Positions 1 to 5,658 of a stretch of 7,614 bases of DNA are shown here, piece by piece. Position 1 is the first letter of the stretch; the number at the start of each line of letters is the position of its first letter. Both the position numbers and the translations under genes were made by a program. The notes under the pieces are model-generated. The model searched no databases. It saw nothing but the letters and a program-made list of their open reading frames with translations, and was not told the DNA's origin. The stretch is from Bacillota bacterium (GTDB taxonomy: Bacteria; Bacillota; Bacilli; Paenibacillales; Paenibacillaceae), in contig JAEWJS010000186.1 in the NCBI GenBank assembly GCA_023386495.1, forward strand, positions 1 through 7,614, read 5' to 3'.

Positions 1-1
1 A

Positions 2-262
2 TATACGACTGTGTTGGAGCAGCAGGGGATGCAGATCGAGTGGGCGGCCTGCTTCGATCGTCCGACCCCGCTGGAAGGCGCCGAGCACGGCCTGCAGATC
101 TGGCTCAACACGTTCGCCAACGGTATCCTGGCGGCACTCTCGGCGGATGAGGAGAGAGAAGTGCGAATCAGGACGGAAGAGGCGCTGCGGGGGCGGCTCT
201 ATGCCGACGGCAGATGGACGGCGGATTACCAGCGGATCCGCGTTTCGGCGGTGAAGCGCTGA
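2..262 (+). CDS. Serine recombinase (resolvase-type) C-terminal part of catalytic domain; 5' end outside window, probably truncated
   Basis: The frame is open to the left edge, so the GTG at 11 is probably internal and the gene starts outside the window. The visible 80-odd residues fit the second half of a serine recombinase catalytic domain. A segment like 'EQQGMQIEW' matches the strand that precedes the resolvase 'T.tp.g' region, which here reads RPTPLEG. A helix with NGILAALSADEEREVRIRT follows, matching the family pattern ILAA-x-A-x-x-ER-x-x-I-x-x-RT. A short basic tail then ends at TGA 260-262. Family members normally continue into a DNA-binding recombinase domain, which is missing in this frame. 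A plausible continuation sits one frame over (next entry), so I infer a frameshifted remnant of a phage or transposon integrase. The catalytic serine would lie upstream of the window and cannot be checked. Confidence 0.5.
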   Translation, partial: YTTVLEQQGMQIEWAACFDRPTPLEGAEHGLQIWLNTFANGILAALSADEEREVRIRTEEALRGRLYADGRWTADYQRIRVSAVKR

Positions 263-452
263 GCGGAAGCTGTCCGGCAATCTTCGCGCGGGCTTCGGCT
301 ATGATCCCGCCGGAACGAATGTCCAATCGGTCGCAGTTAAGATGATGCGGCGCCTTCGTCCGGCGAACGGCGAGCCGATCGGCCAACGGTACGGAAAGCT
401 GGCGCATAGCATAGACAGGACTATCGCGACATTGTGCCGGCGCAAGCTATAG
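261..452 (+). pseudogene. Out-of-frame continuation of the recombinase gene (possible recombinase-domain remnant)
   Basis: Reading the +1 frame just past the TGA at 260-262 gives about 63 codons to a TAG at 450-452, with no good start codon or ribosome binding site. The peptide contains AGFGYDPAG followed by a helix-like stretch VKMMRRLRP and then YGKLAHSID. This order resembles the start of the serine-recombinase 'recombinase' domain, where a Y/F-GY-d-x-x-G turn is followed by a V-x-x-I-F helix and an IA-x-x-L element. I therefore read it as the frameshifted downstream part of the gene at 2-262. The similarity is weak after the GFGYDP turn, so this could be chance reading of decayed DNA. A single-base sequencing error would give the same picture. 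Confidence 0.3.
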
Positions 453-496
453 AGGGTGGCCCAAAAGTCATCGTAAGATGACTTGGGACACCCTCT
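451..496. repeat. Long hairpin resembling two abutted insertion-sequence terminal repeats
   Basis: Arms 451-472 and 477-496 pair over 8+3+8 base pairs around a GTAA loop, with one mismatch (459/488) and a two-base bulge (463-464). Read inwards, each arm has the GGGTG-x-CCCAA-(AA)-GTCATC form typical of ends of IS elements in Bacilli, possibly IS1182-like (from memory, not searched). The two ends are separated by only four bases, as if everything inside had been lost. No U-tract follows on either strand, so it is a poor intrinsic terminator. It overlaps the stop of the decayed recombinase frame, which fits a patch of degraded mobile DNA. Confidence 0.5.
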
Positions 497-696
497 TGTT
501 GATTGGCGATTCGACGCGTTACCGCAATCGCGCTCGTTGGCTGGTGTAACGGAACAGAGGAGACTGTCGAGTAGCCCGAGCCTGCAACCGAAAGCGCATA
601 AAGGCTATACGTTGCAGATGGCAGATCTGCCTAATCCATCATCGGACAGACCGCCGGGCGCTAATCGCCAACGCCAAATTTGGATCTATGGACCAT

Positions 697-900
697 TAGC
701 GAAGCAATAGCGCTGTTAAGGTATGTGCATGCGCTATTATTGGATCCTATCGCTCTTCTTGACCCGTTAAGGTATCGAAAGCGCTAAATAGCGCATGACG
801 GTTCGCAAATTAGCGATCATATGACATATTGGGCATCCATTGGAGCGAAGCCACTTGAATTAGCGCATCGGTGTACGTTAATTGCGAAAATGCTTCGCTA
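697..900 (+). repeat. 204-bp TA-bounded dispersed repeat, copy A (MITE-like or structured intergenic repeat)
   Basis: This element aligns without gaps, end to end, to the reverse complement of 3287-3490. My hand count is about 154 of 204 identical positions, and slightly more if a compensating indel near 840-850 is allowed. Both copies start TAGCGAAGCA and end TGCTTCGCTA. The outer 40 bases (697-736 and 861-900) form an imperfect terminal inverted repeat with about 29 of 40 matches. Inside lies a perfect GCGCTA-AA-TAGCGC palindrome at 781-794 and repeated GTTAAGGTAT words at 715-724 and 766-775. It contains no credible ORF. The TA boundaries would suit TA-targeting transposition of the IS630/Tc1-mariner type, but they may simply be part of the TAGCG motif. 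Confidence 0.75.
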
Positions 901-988
901 TGCGTGCAAGCTGGCTGGCTGCCTGCCTGCACACGTTCAGATCATTTTCCGACAGTCTCCCTGGTTTCGTTAGGCATACGCAATGCGA

Positions 989-1035
989 GTGACGGTGCGC
1001 TAGGCAGCCTAGCGTCACGGCATGGCTTGCCATGC
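989..1035 (-). other. Two adjacent hairpins just after the small membrane-protein gene
   Basis: Hairpin one pairs CGCTAGGC (998-1005) with GCCTAGCG (1007-1014) around a single base, and an outer GTGAC/GTCAC pair (989-993, 1014-1018) could replace its base. Hairpin two pairs GCATGGC (1020-1026) with GCCATGC (1029-1035) and touches the stop codon of the minus-strand gene. On the minus strand they come immediately after that stop, where a terminator would be expected. No T-run follows in that direction, so they are at best a weak terminator or a 3'-end stabilising structure. Confidence 0.35.
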
Positions 1036-1382
1036 TACAGCGACAAGCCTTCGTCCGCCTTCACTTCACGTTCGTACTGTTCTAACAGCTCCATGGCTCT
1101 AGCTTTATCCTTCGGCTTCACCTCGAGGCGGAACACGGTCGACTTCTGCGTGCCGGCGCTGAATGCAGCCCCCGGCGTAATGCCGGACGGGGCGCCGGAT
1201 TGGTTCGTATCGACCCGATTGCGGATATTCTGCGACTTCAAGAATGCACTCTTGCGATCAAGCTCCTCCGCGTGTTCGCCTCTTGCGGTGGCAATCGTAA
1301 CCCATCTGCTCTTGCTGATCACTGCGACGATTAGAGCGACTAGAATGAGGACACCCAGAATAATCCAGACATAAACCATCAT
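1035..1382 (-). CDS. Small membrane-anchored hypothetical protein
   Basis: The 115-residue protein has one N-terminal membrane segment at about residues 4-22 (VYVWIILGVLILVALIVAV), followed by basic KSRW, which suggests a cytoplasmic C-terminal domain. The soluble part carries 'AFLKSQNIRNRV' (about 46-57), a Gly/Ala/Ser-rich loop (about 61-80), then a strand 'TVFRLEVKP' and a helix 'DKARAMELLEQYEREV' (about 82-107). The order FLKS-x-x-I-x-x-x, strand, then 'V-x-x-x-D-x-x-x-A-x-x-LL' recalls small DUF2007-like domains, but I do not recognise the family firmly. The ATG at 1380-1382 is preceded by GAGGTG about five bases away; the next codon is also ATG, with about eight bases of spacing, so either could start. 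It lies 286 bp downstream of spoVR on the same strand, so co-transcription is possible but unproven. Confidence 0.7.
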   Translation of the reverse strand: MMVYVWIILGVLILVALIVAVISKSRWVTIATARGEHAEELDRKSAFLKSQNIRNRVDTNQSGAPSGITPGAAFSAGTQKSTVFRLEVKPKDKARAMELLEQYEREVKADEGLSL

Positions 1383-1398
1383 CCATCACCTCTTCTTC

Positions 1399-1420
1399 GG
1401 GGGCAAGCCCCCTCGTTTTT
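1399..1420 (+). terminator. Plus-strand intrinsic-terminator-like hairpin
   Basis: GGGGGC (1399-1404) and GCCCCC (1407-1412) pair perfectly around AA and are followed by TCG and five Ts (1416-1420). The shape is that of a plus-strand intrinsic terminator. The only plus-strand frame upstream (871-1374) is antisense to the small membrane-protein gene and looks like a shadow. It may stop antisense transcription, or on the minus strand act as a GC hairpin just upstream of the GAGGTG ribosome binding site of the gene at 1035-1382. Confidence 0.5.
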
Positions 1421-1668
1421 GTCAGCAGAAAAGCGTCGGCGGCTAATGTCAGTTCCAGGACCGATTGTGATCACGAAGTAACGCAACGAGGCATATTCGA
1501 CTTACAATCTTGAACGCTGGCGAAATTTCGGTGCTCATGTAGCTTAGACTACACTGTGCGCCTCATTTTCTGCCATCGTTCAACCTTCTCGATGCTGACA
1601 ACCGGTCTCTGGAATTCTTTAACGTAACTACACATACCCGATTGTCAGCGCGGCGAAACAGGGAGAGG

Positions 1669-3123
1669 CTAGATGAACTTGCGGTGAATCTTCTTGCCGT
1701 CGCAGCTGAAGACGATCGGTTTATCCTCGACAACCGTCTGCAGATGGACCCCCTTGCCCCATAGCTGCGCGACGTAGGGCAGCGTGCGTTCCACATATTT
1801 GAGATCGAGCTCGACGCCCTCGTACTGATGGGAGAGATAGAGATCACCCGTGCGATTATAATCGCCGTCGGTAACGACGATGCAAGGGAATCCGCCGTTG
1901 ACGCGAGACACGACCAACTGATCGCGGATATTCTCCCAGGACTTATCGGTAATTTTCCACTCCGGCCCTTTCTTCTCGAACACGTAGAGGTCGAGCTCGC
2001 CGACAAGCTGCTTGGTCAGGTAATTGCGCAGGAACGAGATATCGGCATCCTCTTCGCGGACCTCGAACATTTTTTCCCGCCCCTTGCCCGGCACCCGCCC
2101 GAACCGCTCGCGTTCCTCCTGCGTCGGATTGTCCCAGCGCTTCTCGATGTCCTCGAAAATCTTGAGGCCGAGGTAATAGGGGTTGAGGCTGTGGCGGGAC
2201 GGCTGCACGACGGAAGCATTCAGCTTCGCGAATTCGATCGTCTCCTCGCTCGTCAGGTCCAGCTCACGGATGATGCGCTGATGCCAATACGACGCCCAGC
2301 CTTCGTTCATGATCTTCGTCTCGATCTGCGGCCAGAAGTACAGCATCTCGTCGCGCAGCATGGACATGATGTCGCGCTGCCAGTCCTCGAGCACGGTGGA
2401 GTACTCTTCGATGAACCAGACGATGTCCTTCTCGGGCTCGGGCGGGAACCGCTTCGGCTTCTCCTGCGCCTGAGCGAGCTTCTCAGCCTCTTCCGGCGTG
2501 ATATCCAGCGACCACAAGTCATCGTATGGATTGTTAGACGGTCCTTGCCCGCCGACGCGCTCCTTCTCGTGCTGCTTGCGGCGCATCTCGATGTAACGGG
2601 CCTTGTCAAGTCCGTACGGGCGTAGCAGCGTAGGCTCGATATGTTCTTGAATCGCCAGCACCGCGTCGATGAACCGCTCCACCTGCTCGGCGCCGTGCTC
2701 AAGCTCGTAGCCGGCGACCCGCTCGGCCGTGGCGGACATGCTCTCGACCATATTGCGGTTGGAGCGGCTGAAGCGTGCATTATTTTTGAAAAAATCGCAA
2801 TGGGCGAGCACATGGGCGACGATGAGCTTGTTCTGGATCAGGGAGTTGCCTTCGAGCAGGAAGGCGTAGCAAGGGTTGGAGTTGATGACGAGCTCGTAGA
2901 TCTTGCTGAGGCCAAAATCGTACTGCATCTTCATACGGTTGAACGTCTTGCCGAAGCTCCAGTGCGAGAATCGGGTCGGCATCCCATAGGCGCCGAATGT
3001 ATAGATGATATCGGCCGGACATATCTCGTAGCGCATCGGATAGTAATCCAGGCCGAAGCCTGCGGCGATCTCGGTAATCTCGTCGATCGCCCGTTCCAGC
3101 TGCTTCATGTCGTCTTCTGTCAC
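1669..3123 (-). CDS. spoVR: SpoVR family protein (stage V sporulation protein R)
   Basis: The 484-residue protein is close to the usual SpoVR length (about 470 in Bacillus subtilis). It opens with a helical stretch and 'GLDYYPMRYEICP' (about 24-36). A highly conserved block follows: 'YGMPTRFSHWSFGK' (46-59), 'YELVINSNPCYAFLLEGN' (76-93) and an HxxxH motif 'AHVLAHCDFFKNN' (103-115). Later come 'NEGWASYWH' (273-281), 'NPYYLGLKIFEDIE' (314-327) and a C-terminal alpha/beta region ending 'CDGKKIHRKFI'. In B. subtilis spoVR is a mother-cell sporulation gene under sigma-E, and mutants make spores with defective cortex; E. coli YcgB is a homologue in a non-sporulator. The biochemical activity of the family is not established as far as I know. 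The GTG start at 3121-3123 is chosen because GGAGGGG (3132-3138) sits about 8-9 bases upstream; the ATG six codons in has no comparable site. No intrinsic terminator is obvious before the next gene. Confidence 0.95.
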   Translation of the reverse strand: MTEDDMKQLERAIDEITEIAAGFGLDYYPMRYEICPADIIYTFGAYGMPTRFSHWSFGKTFNRMKMQYDFGLSKIYELVINSNPCYAFLLEGNSLIQNKLIVAHVLAHCDFFKNNARFSRSNRNMVESMSATAERVAGYELEHGAEQVERFIDAVLAIQEHIEPTLLRPYGLDKARYIEMRRKQHEKERVGGQGPSNNPYDDLWSLDITPEEAEKLAQAQEKPKRFPPEPEKDIVWFIEEYSTVLEDWQRDIMSMLRDEMLYFWPQIETKIMNEGWASYWHQRIIRELDLTSEETIEFAKLNASVVQPSRHSLNPYYLGLKIFEDIEKRWDNPTQEERERFGRVPGKGREKMFEVREEDADISFLRNYLTKQLVGELDLYVFEKKGPEWKITDKSWENIRDQLVVSRVNGGFPCIVVTDGDYNRTGDLYLSHQYEGVELDLKYVERTLPYVAQLWGKGVHLQTVVEDKPIVFSCDGKKIHRKFI

Positions 3124-3153
3124 TGGCTGTCCCCTCCGCTATCCAGGTTATGC

Positions 3154-3179
3154 GAGCCGAGCCTCGGCCGCTCGGGCTC
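3154..3179 (-). other. Inverted repeats in the spoVR leader
   Basis: GCCGAG (3156-3161) and CTCGGC (3163-3168) form a compact palindrome. The alternative arms 3154-3161 and 3171-3179 pair with one bulged base. The structure lies about 15 bases upstream of the spoVR ribosome binding site and, if transcribed, could fold in the leader. It may be an operator or incidental; no T-run makes it a terminator. Confidence 0.25.
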
Positions 3180-3189
3180 TCCATGCCCT

Positions 3190-3220
3190 ATGTATATGTG
3201 CAAGCAGGCTGGCGGATGAC
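3190..3220 (-). promoter_or_regulatory. Weak candidate sigma-E-like promoter for spoVR
   Basis: Reading the minus strand, GTCATCC (3220-3214) is followed after 15 bases by CATATACAT (3198-3190), about 65-70 bases before the GTG start. The -10 part partly resembles the sigma-E pattern CATAcaaT; the -35 match is poor. I include it mainly because spoVR is a known sigma-E target in B. subtilis. It could easily be chance. Confidence 0.2.
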
Positions 3221-3286
3221 GGGTGAATGCCATGGGTAATTTTGGATGGCGACCATACCCTCGAAGTTTCTGTTCTGGGCATGCAA

Positions 3287-3490
3287 TAGCGAAGCATCTG
3301 CGCTGTTAACGTATACGCATGCGCTAATCCAAGGGCTTCACTCCATATGGATGCCATATTTGGCTTTAGTTCGCTAAATAGCGAACGTTTGTGCGCTATT
3401 TAGCGCATCCTATACGTTATGGAGTTAGAAAGCGCGATAGGGTCTGAAAATAGCGCATGCACCTACCTTAGCAGCGCAATTGCTTCGCTA
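3287..3490 (-). repeat. 204-bp TA-bounded dispersed repeat, copy B (inverted relative to copy A)
   Basis: This is the second copy of the element at 697-900, in opposite orientation and of exactly equal length, about 75% identical without gaps. Its terminal inverted repeats (3287-3326 and 3451-3490) are better preserved than in copy A, with about 33 of 40 matches. The centre holds two perfect palindromes in tandem: GTTCGCTA-AA-TAGCGAAC (3369-3386) and TGCGCTA-TT-TAGCGCA (3392-3407). It ends about 44 bases before the putative hflK promoter. No coding frame inside is convincing. Outside the TA ends the flanks of A and B share no obvious sequence, so the element boundaries look real. Confidence 0.75.
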
Positions 3491-3533
3491 ATCTCTCTTA
3501 GACCCTGATCCTGGATGCATGCCAACATTTTCC

Positions 3534-3560
3534 CGAAACGTCTAGGCCCCTAGTCGCGTA
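3534..3560 (+). promoter_or_regulatory. Candidate ECF-type (sigma-W-like) promoter for hflKC, with spacer palindrome
   Basis: CGAAAC (3534-3539) is followed by a 17-base spacer and CGTA (3557-3560), continuing into TATA. This is close to the sigma-W pattern TGAAAC, about 16-17 bases, CGTA, with one mismatch in the -35. No housekeeping -35 lies at the right distance from the TATATA at 3559-3564. The spacer contains a CTAGG-CC-CCTAG inverted repeat (3542-3553) that could be an operator. In B. subtilis sigma-W drives flotillin-type SPFH genes, so an ECF promoter on another SPFH operon is plausible, but the call rests on two short boxes. Confidence 0.4.
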
Positions 3561-3613
3561 TATAGGAGGAGTTCATCGAAGGAGAAGCACTTACCAGGGA
3601 GGGGACACGAAGA

Positions 3614-4696
3614 ATGGAAGTTTTTCAAGGGGGCAAGGACGGCAACACGGAGAAGGAATTCAAGCTGCCGCCGAACTTCTGGAAGCGCGTCGCGCTCGGC
3701 GCGGTCGTCGTCGCGGCGATCTGGCTAGGCTCGTCCACGTATTATACGGTGGAAGAGACCGAGCAGGCAGCGATCTTGACGTTCGGGAAATACACGACAA
3801 CCCAGGAGAGCTCGGGGCTGCACTTTAAGCTGCCGTATCCGATTCAACAAGCGGTGAAGGTGCCGGCGAACCTGACGCAGAAGACGCAGATCGGGTACCG
3901 CGAGCATAACGGTCAGATTACGCCGGTCGAGGAAGAAGCGCTCATGATTACGGGCGACGAGAACATCGTATCCGCGGACGCCGTCGTCGTGTGGATGATC
4001 GCGAACGTTCGCGACTACCTGTACAACATCGACAATGCGGAGCACTTCCTGCGCAACTCGGCGAGCAGCGCGATCCGTTCGGTCATGGGTTCGACGAAGC
4101 TGGATTACGCCATTACCGAGGGCAAGACGGTGATCCAGACCGATGTTAAGAAGAAGCTCGAGGAGCTGCAGGAGCGCTATAACACGGGCATTCAGATCAT
4201 CGACTTGAAGTTCCAGGATATCGAGCCGCCGGAAGGTCAGGTAGCCACGGCGTTCAAGGAAGTTACGAACGCGCGCGAGGAGAAGAACACGAAGATCAAC
4301 CAAGCGACGAAGTACGTCAACGACCGTCTGCCGAAGGCGCGCGGCGAAGCGCAGGCGCTGCTCGAGGGTGCCGAAGCCGAGAAGAAATCCCGGATTCTGA
4401 ACGCGCAAGGCGACGTGGCGAAGTTCAACGCCGTCTATACCGAATACGTGAAGAATCCGGAAGTTACGTCCGAGCGTCTCTTGCTCGAGACGATCGAGCG
4501 CATCCTGCCGAACGCGAAGATTATCGTAACGGACGGCAGCGGCAGCACGGTGAACTATCTGCCGCTGGATGAACTGTTGAAGCCGCGCACGGGCACGGGC
4601 ACGGGCACGGGCGCTAATGCGAGCTCGAGTGCGAATGCGGGAGCGCCGGCAGCAAGTACGGGCACGAATGCAACGGAAGGGGGTGCTGGCCAATGA
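3614..4696 (+). CDS. hflK: HflK, SPFH/prohibitin-family regulator of membrane protease FtsH
   Basis: The 360-residue protein has a short polar N-terminus, one membrane helix at about 25-43 (VALGAVVVAAIWLGSSTYY) and an SPFH domain from about 44 with 'VEETEQAAILTFGKY' and 'SGLHFKLPYPIQ'. 'DVKKKLEELQERYNTGIQIIDL' (about 177-198) and the family-typical 'DIEPPEGQVATAFKEVTNAREEK' (202-224) follow, leading into a charged coiled coil to about 275. The topology fits the HflK cage, with the bulk outside the membrane, joined to HflC and FtsH and modulating proteolysis. The segment order and the following hflC distinguish it from flotillin. The C-tail (about 326-360) is low-complexity Thr/Gly/Ala/Ser, encoded partly by four ACGGGC repeats at 4589-4612. 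The ATG is preceded by GGGAGGGG (3597-3604) with nine bases of spacing. Its stop overlaps the hflC start by four bases. Confidence 0.93.
   Translation: MEVFQGGKDGNTEKEFKLPPNFWKRVALGAVVVAAIWLGSSTYYTVEETEQAAILTFGKYTTTQESSGLHFKLPYPIQQAVKVPANLTQKTQIGYREHNGQITPVEEEALMITGDENIVSADAVVVWMIANVRDYLYNIDNAEHFLRNSASSAIRSVMGSTKLDYAITEGKTVIQTDVKKKLEELQERYNTGIQIIDLKFQDIEPPEGQVATAFKEVTNAREEKNTKINQATKYVNDRLPKARGEAQALLEGAEAEKKSRILNAQGDVAKFNAVYTEYVKNPEVTSERLLLETIERILPNAKIIVTDGSGSTVNYLPLDELLKPRTGTGTGTGANASSSANAGAPAASTGTNATEGGAGQ
4589..4612 (+). repeat. Hexanucleotide tandem repeat (ACGGGC)x4 in hflK
   Basis: Four perfect in-frame copies of ACGGGC encode (Thr-Gly)4 at about residues 326-333, at the start of the HflK low-complexity tail. 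Because the unit is six bases, slippage would change tail length without breaking the frame. The position is outside the SPFH core, where length variation should be tolerated. Confidence 0.85.
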
Positions 4697-5568
4697 CCAC
4701 GCAAAAATGGGTAATGACCGGCATCGGCGCTTTCCTAGCCATCATCGCGCTGTTCGGTTCCATGTTCATCGTTCGCGAAGGCGAATACAAAGTCGTGCTG
4801 CAATTCGGCGAAGCGATCCGTATCCATCAGGAGCCGGGAATCAAGTTCAAGATCCCGTTCATTGAATCGGTCACGACGCTGCCGAAATACCAGAAGGTAT
4901 ACGACAGCCAGCCGACGACGATTCTGACGAAGGATAAGAAGCCGATTATCGTCGACAACTATACGGTATGGCGGATTAGCCAGCCGCAGCAGTTCCTGCG
5001 GTCGCTTCAGACCGTCGGCACGGCTGAGAGCCGTCTCGGCGACGCGGTGTACAATGCGATCAGACGGAAGCTGTCGGAGATCGAATACGGTTCGATTATT
5101 AGCGAGAATACGTCTCGCGGCGACTTGAACGACGAGATTACGCGCATCGTCCAGGACGTGGCCGTGAACCAAGGCTACGGCGTCGAGATCGTGGACGTTC
5201 GGATCAAGCGTACCGACCTTCCCGAAGAGAACAAGCAGAGCGTATACAACCGGATGATATCCGACCGTCAATCGATCGCGGCAGGCTACCTGTCCGAGGG
5301 TGACGAGGAGTCCCGGAAGATCACGTCGAATGCGGACCGCCAAGCGTCCGAGCTGATCTCGCAAGCACAAGCCGATGCGAAGAAAATTATCGCGGAGGGC
5401 GAAGAAGAAGCGGCGCGGATCTACAACGAAGCGTACGGCAAAAACCCGGGCTTCTACAAGCTGTACCGGACGCTCGAGAGCTACATTACGTCCTTCCAAG
5501 GCGATCCGGTCATCATGCTGCCAGCCGATTCGCCGTATGCAAGATTCCTGATGGGCGATAAGCAGTAA
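4693..5568 (+). CDS. hflC: HflC, SPFH/prohibitin-family partner of HflK
   Basis: The 291-residue protein has an N-terminal membrane helix at about 5-27 (KWVMTGIGAFLAIIALFGSM) and then 'VREGEYKVVLQFGEAIRIHQEPGIKFKIPFIESV' (28-60), the classic opening of the HflC SPFH domain. 'SRLGDAVYNAIRRKL' and 'VNQGYGVEIVDVRIKRTDLPEENKQSVYNRM' (about 159-188) are strong HflC signatures. A long charged helix 'DRQSIAAGYLSEGDEESRKI...ADRQASELISQAQADAKKI' (191-232) follows, and the C-terminus ends 'DPVIMLPADSPYARFLMG', as usual for HflC. With HflK it should build an oligomeric membrane cage that regulates FtsH. The ATG overlaps the hflK stop (ATGA), and a GGAAGGGGG site lies about ten bases upstream, so the two are translationally coupled. 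FtsH is not encoded in the window. A strong terminator lies 33 bases downstream. Confidence 0.95.
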   Translation: MTTQKWVMTGIGAFLAIIALFGSMFIVREGEYKVVLQFGEAIRIHQEPGIKFKIPFIESVTTLPKYQKVYDSQPTTILTKDKKPIIVDNYTVWRISQPQQFLRSLQTVGTAESRLGDAVYNAIRRKLSEIEYGSIISENTSRGDLNDEITRIVQDVAVNQGYGVEIVDVRIKRTDLPEENKQSVYNRMISDRQSIAAGYLSEGDEESRKITSNADRQASELISQAQADAKKIIAEGEEEAARIYNEAYGKNPGFYKLYRTLESYITSFQGDPVIMLPADSPYARFLMGDKQ

Positions 5569-5601
5569 GGCATCGTATCGCACATAGAGGCATGAACAGA
5601 G

Positions 5602-5639
5602 AACGACCATCCGGCGCTAGCTGCGGATGGTCGTTTTTT
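5602..5639 (+). terminator. Intrinsic terminator of the hflKC operon
   Basis: Arms 5602-5613 and 5624-5635 pair perfectly over 12 bases around a 10-base loop and run into six Ts (5634-5639). It lies 33 bases after the hflC stop. From the minus strand the same stem is followed by TTCTCTG, a weaker U-tract, so it may also help end transcription of the convergent HD-domain gene. Confidence 0.92.
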
Positions 5640-5658
5640 GTCGTAGGGTATCGTAGCG

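Noticed and set aside
621..632. Perfect 12-bp palindrome GGCAGATCTGCC
   Set aside because: It is isolated in non-coding DNA with no promoter or gene next to it, so no role can be supported.
483..710. Plus-strand frame of 75 codons
   Set aside because: It starts inside the IS-end-like hairpin and ends inside repeat copy A, has no ribosome binding site and no recognisable protein features.
697..900. CRISPR-like or regularly spaced short repeats
   Set aside because: The TAGCG words are not evenly spaced and there are no spacer-like unique segments or cas genes; the 204-bp element with inverted ends explains them better.
871..1374. Plus-strand frame of 167 codons
   Set aside because: It begins inside repeat copy A, runs antisense to the membrane-anchored protein, has no good ribosome binding site, and its composition (Ser/Arg/Leu-rich, no domain) is that of a shadow frame.
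1594..1649. Inverted repeat (GCTGACAACCGG and its imperfect complement, 32-base gap) after spoVR
   Set aside because: The loop is long and no T-run follows on either strand, so I do not call it a terminator; it may be chance.
1383..1668. Promoter for the small membrane-protein gene
   Set aside because: No pair of boxes with good matches and spacing was found in this gap; transcription may come from spoVR.
1828..2625. Long plus-strand frame opposite spoVR
   Set aside because: It is explained by antisense reading of a GC-rich gene; spoVR on the other strand is unmistakable.
3563..3575. Second GGAGGAG upstream of hflK
   Set aside because: No ATG, GTG or TTG start follows at usable spacing, so no leader peptide is called; the site at 3597-3604 serves hflK.
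3725..5610. Two long minus-strand frames opposite hflK and hflC
   Set aside because: They are Arg/Leu-rich shadows of the clear SPFH genes on the plus strand.
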